From the NCBI GenBank assembly GCA_002353295.1, contig DEJG01000008.1, positions 160,829 through 224,828 on the forward strand: DNA of 64,000 nt. The letters are read 5' to 3'. Shown one piece after another: positions 49,338 to 56,873 of the stretch. Both the position numbers and the translations under genes were made by a program. The notes under the pieces are model-generated. The model made no database searches. It saw only the letters and a list, made by a program, of their open reading frames with translations, and was not told the DNA's origin. Origin of the DNA: Prevotella sp. UBA2754 (GTDB lineage: Bacteria > Bacteroidota > Bacteroidia > Bacteroidales > Bacteroidaceae). Numbering within the stretch: position 1 is the stretch's first letter; every line of letters begins with the position of its first letter.

Positions 49338-49907
49338 TTACTCAGCAGCGGGAGCCTCAGCCTCAGCAGCAGGAGCCTCTTCTGCGGGAGCCTCAGCAGC
49401 AGCCTCAGCAGCCTTTGCAGCCTCTTCCTCAGCCTTAGCAGCCTCGGCAGCAGCCTTCTTCTCAGCTACCTTCTTAGCAATCTCTTCATTCATTTTCTTC
49501 TCCTGTGCCAATTCCTTAGCAGCAGCATCCTTCTTAGCCTTAGCCTCTTCAGCAGCTACCTTCTCCAGACCCTTCTGCTTGTCTGCTTTCCATGCGTCGA
49601 ACTTCTTCTGGCATGTAGCCTCATCGAAAGCGCCCTTCTTCACGCCACCCTTCAGGTGCTTCATCAGGTAAACGCCCTCACGGCTCAGGATGTTACGTAC
49701 GGTGTCTGTAGGCTGGGCACCTGTCTCAACCCAATAAAGTGCACGATCGAAATTCAAACTTACTGTGGCAGGATTGGTGTTAGGATTGTAAGTACCAATC
49801 TTCTCAGTAAATTTACCATCACGTGGTGCTCTTGCGTCAGCGATAACAATGCTGTAGAAAGCATAACCTTTACGTCCGCCGCGCTGCAATCTGATCTTAG
49901 TTGCCAT
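49338..49907 (-). CDS. rpsP: 30S ribosomal protein S16 with long C-terminal tail
   Basis: Residues 1-80 are the S16 fold ([20 protein letters not shown], then [14 protein letters not shown]). A tail from about 95 to 189 is almost only Ala, Glu and Lys, ending in AEAPA-type repeats, while E. coli S16 is about 82 residues. Extended S16 proteins are common in Bacteroidetes. The gene is isolated among polysaccharide genes with its own promoter. Its antisense strand yields a fake Ala/Ser-rich reading frame. Confidence 0.96.
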   Translation of the reverse strand: MATKIRLQRGGRKGYAFYSIVIADARAPRDGKFTEKIGTYNPNTNPATVSLNFDRALYWVETGAQPTDTVRNILSREGVYLMKHLKGGVKKGAFDEATCQKKFDAWKADKQKGLEKVAAEEAKAKKDAAAKELAQEKKMNEEIAKKVAEKKAAAEAAKAEEEAAKAAEAAAEAPAEEAPAAEAEAPAAE

Positions 49908-49974
49908 TTCTTTTTAATGTTTTAATTGTTAATCTTTATTTGAATTCCATGCTACTATCTCGTAATAGCGGCTG

Positions 49975-49982
49975 CAAAGGTA
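49975..49982 (-). promoter_or_regulatory. promoter -7 element of rpsP
   Basis: Minus-strand TACCTTTG with TTTG upstream (plus-strand CAAA at 50003-50006, spacer 20). The leader is about 60 bases. Confidence 0.75.
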
Positions 49983-50045
49983 CAAATAATTGTGCAAAAA
50001 TACAAAATAATTCAGTATTATTTTCTCTTTCACATTTTTTTTGCT

Positions 50046-50053
50046 TACTTTTG
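50046..50053 (+). promoter_or_regulatory. promoter -7 element of the glycosyltransferase at 50061
   Basis: TACTTTTG ends seven bases before the ATG, so the leader is minimal. Confidence 0.6.
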
Positions 50054-50060
50054 CATTAGT

Positions 50061-50948
50061 ATGGAAGGTTTATCGATACTTATTCCCACGTACAACTACG
50101 TTTGCGTTGCTTTGGCACGTGTGCTGCACGAACAAGCCATAGCCTGTGCTGTGACCTTTGAATTAATTGTGGCCGACGATGGTTCCTCCGATAAGTCGAC
50201 AGTAGCTCAAAACGAGGCTATCAACTCTTTGGAGTTTGGACGTTTCTTGCGCCGTTCACAGAATTGCGGACGCGCAGCCATTCGCAATTTCCTGGCCTCG
50301 CAAGCCCATTACAGACGTCTGCTTTTCCTTGACAGTGATATGGTAGTGCGCAGTGCTGATTTCCTGTCGAAATATTTGGCAACAGATGCACCTGTGGTGG
50401 TTGGCGGTGTCATCATAGGTGGAACATTTACCGGCAATTTACGTTATGCTTATGAAAAAGCTTCAGAAGCCGAACATACAGTATCGAAGCGCCAACAGCA
50501 TCCCTATCATGATTTCCACACTGCCAATTTCATGATAGACAGTCAGCTGATGAGACAATATCCCTTTGACGAGCATTACAGCCGATACGGATATGAAGAT
50601 GTGGCTTTTGGTAAGAATCTGGAGACTAATCATATCCAGATACAACACATAAACAATCCGGTAAGTTTCGAGGAATTTGAGTCCAACTATGATTTTCTAA
50701 AGAAGACGGAAGAAGGATTACGCACCCTCTATCAATTCCGCGAGGAATTAGGCGACTATTCGCGCCTGCTCCAGTATGTCGATTCCCTCCCCCAGCCTCT
50801 TTTATCCTTGCTACGGATACTTTACCGCTGCTTTGGAAAATCCATTCGCTCTCAGCTCGCAGGCACTCATCCATCCTTATTCCTATTCAAAATCTACAAG
50901 TTAGGTTACTACCTCAACTATAAACACACGGGGACAGACACGGTGTGA
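50061..50948 (+). CDS. glycosyltransferase family 2
   Basis: GT-A enzyme of 295 residues starting MEGLSILIPTYNYVCVALA, with VADDGSSDKST and LDSDMVV as the DxD-type site, and a Phe-rich middle region FHTANFMIDSQLM. ATG 50061 follows the promoter; a frame open to 49992 crosses it and is rejected. It stands alone, divergent from rpsP, and belongs functionally with the polysaccharide cluster to the left. Substrate unknown. Confidence 0.88.
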   Translation: MEGLSILIPTYNYVCVALARVLHEQAIACAVTFELIVADDGSSDKSTVAQNEAINSLEFGRFLRRSQNCGRAAIRNFLASQAHYRRLLFLDSDMVVRSADFLSKYLATDAPVVVGGVIIGGTFTGNLRYAYEKASEAEHTVSKRQQHPYHDFHTANFMIDSQLMRQYPFDEHYSRYGYEDVAFGKNLETNHIQIQHINNPVSFEEFESNYDFLKKTEEGLRTLYQFREELGDYSRLLQYVDSLPQPLLSLLRILYRCFGKSIRSQLAGTHPSLFLFKIYKLGYYLNYKHTGTDTV

Positions 50949-50992
50949 TTCTAAGTTCTGCGAAAAGAAATCCGCATAATCTTAAAAACAAT

Positions 50993-51021
50993 CAAGCCTC
51001 CCCTGTGTGAGGAGAGGCTTG
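50993..51021 (-). terminator. terminator of the SusD-fusion gene
   Basis: CAAGCCTC and GAGGCTTG form an 8-bp stem, extended inside by a further 3 bp around a five-base loop. On the minus strand ATTGTTTTTAAG follows, a T-run on that side only. Confidence 0.85.
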
Positions 51022-51044
51022 AAAGAGTTATAAGCTTAAACACC

Positions 51045-54000
51045 TTAATTGCCAGAATTCTGCTTAGCGTAAGGATTACGCTGAATCTCTATCGCTGGAA
51101 TAGGCATGGTGAGCTTTTGCGGATCAAACTGCCAGTTGCGATAGGTATGCCACTCTGTAGCCGATGGTTGAGCAGAGCCTACCCCTGTGGGATAGTTACA
51201 ATCCATATGTGCATTCATGAAGTCAGAGCGTTGGAGGTCTGCCTTGAGGGTAAACTCAGAATTGAACTCCTTACGACGCTCCTGCCCCAAAGCAACCTGC
51301 CAAGGTTCTGCCTTTCCTTTGAATGGCTTACACAGTTGCTCGGAAGTACCTGTGGCATTCACTGTCAGTCCATTGTTAGTCATCTCTTCATAGTAGGTCT
51401 TTGCATCAGTGAAGGTGGTCGTCTCAGTGTTGTATGGGATAGGATAAGCACCCAGACTACTAATACCTAAAGTTGTTGAATACCTATTATAATAGTTCGT
51501 ACAGTAATCTGGTATATTCTGATAAGCGACCTCTATATTACCGAAGGCACGATTGCGAACCTCATCAACAAGTTTCCATGCCTTCGATTCATCAATACCA
51601 AGACGGAACAGACATTCAGCATAGTCAAGCATCACACCTGAATAACGCTTGAAGTAGATATGGACAGGAGCGTAGGAGGTGTTCCAATTGGCTTTTACGA
51701 GACGCCATATCTTGGTAGACCATATACCAGGTGCATGGTCTTCCTCTCCCATGTAATAGAAGAAGCCTTCTTTATCATAATTAACGATTTTTTCCTGTAG
51801 GAAGATATTGCGACCATAGCCATAAGCGGATTTGTATCCATCTGACAATGCAGAAACAGGAAGTGTACAGAGAGAGGCATCACGACGTTTGTCGCCATCC
51901 TCAAAGAGGAAATAAAGCTCCCAAGAAAGATACTCGCTTCCCCATCCGCCATTTGCAGGACAGGCAGCATGGAAATGGTAAAAACTCCAATCCTTCGGTT
52001 GCCGTGACCAACCACTTGTTGTAGGATTCATTTCGTTTACAAACTGCCATACGCACTCTTTAGACCATACCACATCGCCATCCCAAAGATTGGAATAACA
52101 TGGCTCTAAGTGATAAATACCACTATCAATGACTTGTCCTAAAGCTTCTCTTGCCTTGTTGACAAAAGTCTTGTCGTCTTCGCCTTTCTGGCGAGCTAAA
52201 TATGCTCTCCATAAGTATGCTTCACCAAGATATGAAAGAGCCATACCTTTCGTTGGACGTCCATTGATGCCCTCACGCGGTTGCCAGTCAAGGACATCAG
52301 CAGCACTACTTAAGTTATCAATGATATATGCCCAGACCTCTTCTTCATCAGCAGGATATTCTTTCTGCACGATGTTGATGAGGGTCTCGCCAGTAACGCG
52401 AAGGGGTACTTTACCCCATGTCTGTGCGAGATACATATAACAGAAGGCACGTAGCGCATGAGCTTCGGCTATCAAGGTTTTGAACTGTCCTTCGTTCCCA
52501 GTAGCCAAGACCTCCTCCTCAAATTCATTGACAGCACCTATGATTTGGTAGACTGCATCGTAGGAAAGTCCATATTCTACTGATGCACTCACTTGCTGGC
52601 GACAGAAATCAGCATCCCATCCTGAAGTTTGTGTGTCAAGGGTAGGATGTGAACCGACAAGCATTCGGCTTTTATAGAAGAAATCTTCATTTCCTTTCTC
52701 GATAAAAATGTTATAGACTTTATCCATGAATGAGTATATCTCTTCTGAGGTTGCTATGGGCTTCTGTATGTCAAGTCCTTCAACATCAATGCTTGAGCAG
52801 TCTTCCTCAAGGCCTAAAGATCCCATTGTATTATCTCCATAGGCCTCTGCCAGTCTACGATAGAAATCCCTGTTCTGAAGTACCTTTTCTGCTGCGGGGG
52901 TATTCATCTGTGTAAGAAGAGCCTTTACCTCTTTACTTTCCACACTCTCACCGCCTTGTTTGATAAAGATGCCAAGCAAGTTATAATTAACATCAAAGAT
53001 TTTCAGCAGTTTCTCGGACAGCGTTAAATCTTCTTTATCCATGACTTCCTGGACATATTGATTATAGGAATAGGATGAATTGTTCTCTTCGATTTCTTGA
53101 TACCATATGAAATTGACAAAATCGAGATAGAACTGATCCTGAACCTTTGCACCACCATTTTTCAGGATATTGACCAGATCAGGAACAACGACAGACATCG
53201 TTGTACGCGCTATGTTGTATACCATCATGAACTGATTATCCTTAGGACCTTCCACCAATAGGACATCATTGCTATTACCAAATTCCAGTTCGACACCGGA
53301 AACGCAACTTTCGTCATAGGAGCTTGAACTCTTGGAACTGCCACTCGTGATGAAACTCTTAATATCTGCCCATGTCGTCTTAGAGTTCACAAACTGGTTC
53401 ATACGGACAGGAGGTAAGATAGCCTTCCAGAGACCGTCAACAGGCAATGTTCTACCGTCAAGCATCTTGCGGCCCGTCATCACGCCACTATATCCCAAAC
53501 GGCTCTTGTTAGTGACGTCGAATACACCTTTATAACCTTGTACTGTATATTGATTCCTCAGAATCTGTAGGTTATCGGTGACTTTGACTTCTGCCTTTAC
53601 CAGACTCTTTTTCATTGCAGCAATATCTGTAGCAGCAGCACGCAATCCTGCGGCACGGCGAGCTGCTTGAACGGAAGCTCCGTTAAGACCACTCAATTCT
53701 GCCACCTTATTGACTGTTGCAGTGAACTCAGCATCAATGTCTGTGAGGTCAAGATATTTCTTCTTGGCAATGCTGGCATCAATAGCCTTTGCCATTTTTT
53801 CTATCTCTGGCAGGTCTCCAATAAGACTTTTCATCTTGGCCAATGCCTCATCGGACATACCTTGTGAGAAGGAAGAGAACATAGGCATGATCAGCGAGAT
53901 AGCCGTCTCTTTGGCATTCAAGTCGGCCTGACGCATCTGTTCACCTTCTTCCATTGACACGATAGTGCGATAAACAACCTGCCCCTCAGGGTTCATGGCT

Positions 54001-54362
54001 ACAAGGTTGTTAGCTGTTGTCTGGAAGTTACCGTTATCGTCGACCTTCGTTTCTTCCGTATCACCAACAACCGTAATATCCTTGGCTTTCAGTTCAGAAT
54101 CATCCGGTAGTGTCACCTTACCCTCATTAGTATCTACACTGAAGAATGGTGCAATATAATTAATCTTACTGATGTCAATCAGACTGTTAATCAGGAAGTT
54201 GATACCATCCTTTACCACATTAAGCGTGTTCACCTCTTTAGTTTGTGGAACGCCTTCATCATCATTATAGTTAATCACAAACTTTGACTGAGCTTGGACA
54301 TTGTGAGCAACAGCTGTTAACATGAAAACAGCAAGCAATAGTGTTTTGTAGAGATGTTTCAT
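51045..54362 (-). CDS. chimeric exported protein: unknown N-terminal region plus SusD/RagB-like domain
   Basis: 1105 residues. A signal peptide (1 to about 25, HNVQAQ) has no lipobox cysteine. Residues 26-590 are unlike any family I recognise; they include an Ala-rich helical stretch at about 228-246 (AARRAAGLRAAATDIAAMK) and a Ser-run near 345. From about 600 the chain is SusD-like: AEAHALRAFCYMYLAQTWG, GMALSYLGEAYLWRAYLA, LDYAECLFRLG, LGQERRKEFNSEF, and the closing PIPAIEIQRNPYAKQNSG. SusD proteins are normally surface lipoproteins of about 550 residues beside a SusC transporter; here there is neither a lipobox nor susC. It follows the sorting-tail protein by nine bases. Confidence 0.85.
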   Translation of the reverse strand: MKHLYKTLLLAVFMLTAVAHNVQAQSKFVINYNDDEGVPQTKEVNTLNVVKDGINFLINSLIDISKINYIAPFFSVDTNEGKVTLPDDSELKAKDITVVGDTEETKVDDNGNFQTTANNLVAMNPEGQVVYRTIVSMEEGEQMRQADLNAKETAISLIMPMFSSFSQGMSDEALAKMKSLIGDLPEIEKMAKAIDASIAKKKYLDLTDIDAEFTATVNKVAELSGLNGASVQAARRAAGLRAAATDIAAMKKSLVKAEVKVTDNLQILRNQYTVQGYKGVFDVTNKSRLGYSGVMTGRKMLDGRTLPVDGLWKAILPPVRMNQFVNSKTTWADIKSFITSGSSKSSSSYDESCVSGVELEFGNSNDVLLVEGPKDNQFMMVYNIARTTMSVVVPDLVNILKNGGAKVQDQFYLDFVNFIWYQEIEENNSSYSYNQYVQEVMDKEDLTLSEKLLKIFDVNYNLLGIFIKQGGESVESKEVKALLTQMNTPAAEKVLQNRDFYRRLAEAYGDNTMGSLGLEEDCSSIDVEGLDIQKPIATSEEIYSFMDKVYNIFIEKGNEDFFYKSRMLVGSHPTLDTQTSGWDADFCRQQVSASVEYGLSYDAVYQIIGAVNEFEEEVLATGNEGQFKTLIAEAHALRAFCYMYLAQTWGKVPLRVTGETLINIVQKEYPADEEEVWAYIIDNLSSAADVLDWQPREGINGRPTKGMALSYLGEAYLWRAYLARQKGEDDKTFVNKAREALGQVIDSGIYHLEPCYSNLWDGDVVWSKECVWQFVNEMNPTTSGWSRQPKDWSFYHFHAACPANGGWGSEYLSWELYFLFEDGDKRRDASLCTLPVSALSDGYKSAYGYGRNIFLQEKIVNYDKEGFFYYMGEEDHAPGIWSTKIWRLVKANWNTSYAPVHIYFKRYSGVMLDYAECLFRLGIDESKAWKLVDEVRNRAFGNIEVAYQNIPDYCTNYYNRYSTTLGISSLGAYPIPYNTETTTFTDAKTYYEEMTNNGLTVNATGTSEQLCKPFKGKAEPWQVALGQERRKEFNSEFTLKADLQRSDFMNAHMDCNYPTGVGSAQPSATEWHTYRNWQFDPQKLTMPIPAIEIQRNPYAKQNSGN

Positions 54363-54371
54363 AGTGTCCGA

Positions 54372-54866
54372 TTATTTTTTGATGAACTTAAACGACTGAT
54401 TTCCAGAACGAACAAGATAAACGCCCTGTGACAGATGAGAGACATCAATGACGGTAGTGCCTTCTTTTGACTTACCTGAGGCAACCAACACGCCCGAGGC
54501 TGTATAAACCTGCGTGTCCCCCAAAGGACCAACAATAGTCAGCTGCTTGTCTACTGTAAAGCTCAGCTGAGAGGTCTTATTTGTTCCCTTTGCAACCTGA
54601 ATCCCTGTAGGATCGAAATACTCAAAGGTAACTTTCTTTACACTTGGAGCCATTACAACTCCCAATTTGTCCAGAATGTCAAAAACATCTGTACCCAATA
54701 CAAAGCTTCCCACATTCTCCATCTCCAGTTTTGTGCCACTATCAGTCACCAACAGCCATTTTTTTTCGTCAGCCTGGACAGTGGCCGTAGCAAGGAGGCA
54801 CAATCCAACAAGCATAGCACGGATTTTTCCATGCATTCTACCCCATAACATCCAATGCATATTCAT
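54372..54866 (-). CDS. small exported protein with type IX-like C-terminal sorting tail
   Basis: 164 residues. An N-terminal signal (AMLVGLCLLATATVQA) precedes a short beta-rich region (ADEKKWLLVTDSGTKLEMEN). The last 55 residues, with VYTASGVLVASGKSKEG and LSQGVYLVRSGNQSFKFIKK, match the T9SS type A sorting-tail pattern. Such tails usually sit on large cargo; here almost nothing else is present. The ATG at 54866 follows GAGAA; ATG 54836 is also possible. It is the first gene of a two-gene unit with the SusD-fusion protein. Confidence 0.82.
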   Translation of the reverse strand: MNMHWMLWGRMHGKIRAMLVGLCLLATATVQADEKKWLLVTDSGTKLEMENVGSFVLGTDVFDILDKLGVVMAPSVKKVTFEYFDPTGIQVAKGTNKTSQLSFTVDKQLTIVGPLGDTQVYTASGVLVASGKSKEGTTVIDVSHLSQGVYLVRSGNQSFKFIKK

Positions 54867-55077
54867 TTCTCAAATGTTTTATCCTACAAACACCCTAGGC
54901 AGGAATTAATAATAGTTAGTAGTCTCTCTACATATGATAGGAGGAAGTCGCAGGTGTTTGTTCTTCAGTCCGTCCCAGCGTCAATATTCTTAAGACACAA
55001 CTACAGACGTTCAAAAACGCCTTTCTCACTATATATGACCGCTCGCATTACCCTGAGAGGATTATCAAACGATGTTG
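54867..55077 (-). other. long 5' leader of the sorting-tail/SusD-fusion unit
   Basis: About 205 bases lie between the -7 element and the ATG at 54866, far longer than other leaders in the window. It contains the 9-bp inverted repeat and a 15-codon frame (55001-55048, MRAVIYSEKGVFERL). Regulatory function is suspected but unproven. Confidence 0.45.
54886..54961 (-). repeat. inverted repeat in the long leader
   Basis: ACAAACACC (54886-54894) and GGTGTTTGT (54953-54961) are perfect 9-base complements. In the minus-strand transcript they would close a loop of 58 bases just upstream of the start codon. Confidence 0.6.
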
Positions 55078-55085
55078 CAAATATA
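55078..55085 (-). promoter_or_regulatory. promoter -7 element of the sorting-tail/SusD-fusion unit
   Basis: Minus-strand TATATTTG with TTTG 19 bases upstream (plus-strand CAAA at 55105-55108). Confidence 0.75.
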
Positions 55086-55151
55086 TAGGAAAGTTTTGAA
55101 CTCACAAAGAAAATCGAAGGAAATTTGCATACTAGTGTATATTAATTTATG

Positions 55152-55271
55152 TTAATCGTATTTGAAGTCAATTTCAAGCTGCCCATCATCAGGCTTCTCC
55201 TCATCTTCGGACGAGGTGAAGAGCTCCATGATTTCATCTTTGGTGAGCAGGGAACTGCCCAGGATCCGCAT
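55152..55271 (-). CDS. possible small protein or gene remnant, 39 residues
   Basis: Begins MRILGSSLLTKDEIMELF and has an acidic tail ending DFKYD. It lies 23 bases after the stop of the DUF1593 gene, in the same direction, and could be co-transcribed. No family recognised and no independent support beyond an open frame, so it may be chance or the tail of a decayed gene. Confidence 0.3.
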   Translation of the reverse strand: MRILGSSLLTKDEIMELFTSSEDEEKPDDGQLEIDFKYD

Positions 55272-55294
55272 GACCTGCGCCTATTTCAAATTCG

Positions 55295-56680
55295 TCATTC
55301 TGTCGGTTTGATGATGACTCTGCGATAAGCGGGCAAGGCGTACTTGCTTTGGTCGTGTACCTCGCAGATGATGTGAATCTCATCGTTTGCAAAAGTTGTT
55401 GGCATGTCCACTTTAACTGTCGAAGAAGTGGCATTGCTGACAGTTGCCTTTGCCTGACTGATACCATCCTGTTGCCACCATTTGAAGGTAAGCTCATCAC
55501 CATCGGGGTCGAATGACGCAGAAGCGTCGAGACTGATGGTCTGCCCAGCCTTTGCCATGATGACGATAGCATCAGTTCCGTTCTCACCATTGACGACAGC
55601 TACCGGATTGCGGTTACCCTGTCCCTTCTCAGCCCATTCGATGCGGGCGATGAAGTCGTTAAGTTGTGAAGGATAGAACTGTCTGTAATACGTTTCCGAG
55701 ATGCTCTTCACAGGCTCCTGCCAACTGGTCCACGCACAGGTTGTCGAGTCCTTGGTCATTGTCCAAATATGATAACCGCCCCAACCCACCTGCATCGGTT
55801 CTTCAGGATTGTGCAGACCATTGGGAATTACGTTCAGAAACGAAGGTGTATCACCCTCCACACCATATTTATAATCAGGATACTGTCTGCCCAAAGTGGC
55901 ATGTCCCTGAATCTGCGTTCTGATCAGCTGCCAGTAATCCTGTCCGAGACTGCATTGCAACTGCCATGTGCCTTCATCCCACACAAACAGAAGATCTCTG
56001 GCAAACTCCCTGCGCATCCACTGATGAGAGCTGTATGCCAGATCCATGCGCATTGCATACACCATATCCTGATCAGTGATGGTGTATAGACGGAGCTTAT
56101 GCAGAAACGCCTTCAGCTGTTCGGGCGTGCGCGTCTGCTTCACCTTCCAGATCGCCTGAGCCAATGTGTTGGCACCACCCCACGCACAAACCCAGATGGG
56201 GCGCTCATCCTTCTCGTCAGCCAGACGGATAATCAGTTCGCTACCCTCGCTGTCGTTGTCACTGCCAATCACCTTGATGCCAGCCCGTTGACTACCCATC
56301 ACACTCCGGCTACGAATGTACTCCACACTTGGCCAGTAGCCCATCTCCTGACAACCGTTCTCTTTCTCTAAGCTGAGAAAAGCCATTTGGTCAGATCGTT
56401 TCATCAGGTTATGCACATCCGCCCCGTAAGCCTCTACCACCGAATCACGATAGGCAGCGCTCTTCGTGGGATAAGGGTCGCAGTTCCAGCCCGTCGAGGT
56501 GATGATACCCTCAATCTCCAGTTGGTCGGCATAGCAAAGCAGATGCACCAGCGACTCCGTATCATCAGGTTCAAGATCCGGTTGTCCGATGTCAGTCAAG
56601 ATCACCACACGAGGTTTCAGTTGTGCCTGCGCTCCCATTGTCAGAAGGCAGAGTAGCAGGGAAATAAGCAAATTCTTCAT
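55295..56680 (-). CDS. DUF1593 (Sde0182-like) exported protein
   Basis: 461 residues with a signal peptide at 1-20 (LLTMGAQAQ). Residues 22-330 form the DUF1593 domain, related to nucleoside hydrolases: RVVILTDIGQPDLEPDDTES carries an Asp-rich metal-binding pattern like that family. The C-terminal 110 residues form a beta-sandwich with SLDASASFDPDGDELTFKW, as in Sde0182-type proteins linked to polysaccharide binding. ATG 56680 fits the signal peptide; the frame is open further up to 56788. The substrate is unknown. Confidence 0.85.
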   Translation of the reverse strand: MKNLLISLLLCLLTMGAQAQLKPRVVILTDIGQPDLEPDDTESLVHLLCYADQLEIEGIITSTGWNCDPYPTKSAAYRDSVVEAYGADVHNLMKRSDQMAFLSLEKENGCQEMGYWPSVEYIRSRSVMGSQRAGIKVIGSDNDSEGSELIIRLADEKDERPIWVCAWGGANTLAQAIWKVKQTRTPEQLKAFLHKLRLYTITDQDMVYAMRMDLAYSSHQWMRREFARDLLFVWDEGTWQLQCSLGQDYWQLIRTQIQGHATLGRQYPDYKYGVEGDTPSFLNVIPNGLHNPEEPMQVGWGGYHIWTMTKDSTTCAWTSWQEPVKSISETYYRQFYPSQLNDFIARIEWAEKGQGNRNPVAVVNGENGTDAIVIMAKAGQTISLDASASFDPDGDELTFKWWQQDGISQAKATVSNATSSTVKVDMPTTFANDEIHIICEVHDQSKYALPAYRRVIIKPTE

Positions 56681-56837
56681 ATCATCTAAAAGTCTGCTGA
56701 TTATTTTATACCACAAAAGCATCTTACATATCCTCCATGGATAAGCCTGCTTTTTGACTTCGTTGCCACGGAATATGCGGTGCTTCATTTCTGTGATTTT
56801 CTCTTCCAGCCGGGCAGGAGAATACTTCTATCGAAAC

Positions 56838-56851
56838 AGGGACCCGTCCCT
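56838..56851 (-). terminator. weak hairpin after hsdR
   Basis: AGGGA-CCCG-TCCCT, 5-bp GC-rich stem, 22 bases past the hsdR stop on the minus strand, with only GTTTC after it. Possible terminator. Confidence 0.35.
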
Positions 56852-56873
56852 ATGTCTCGTTTTCTGTAAAAAA

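Noticed and set aside
49318..49671. Ala/Ser-rich plus-strand frame
   Set aside because: It is the complement of the repetitive tail of rpsP; repeats in the tail codons create the open frame.
55272..55294. Five-codon frame MTNLK just after the DUF1593 stop
   Set aside because: Too short to have coding support; likely chance.
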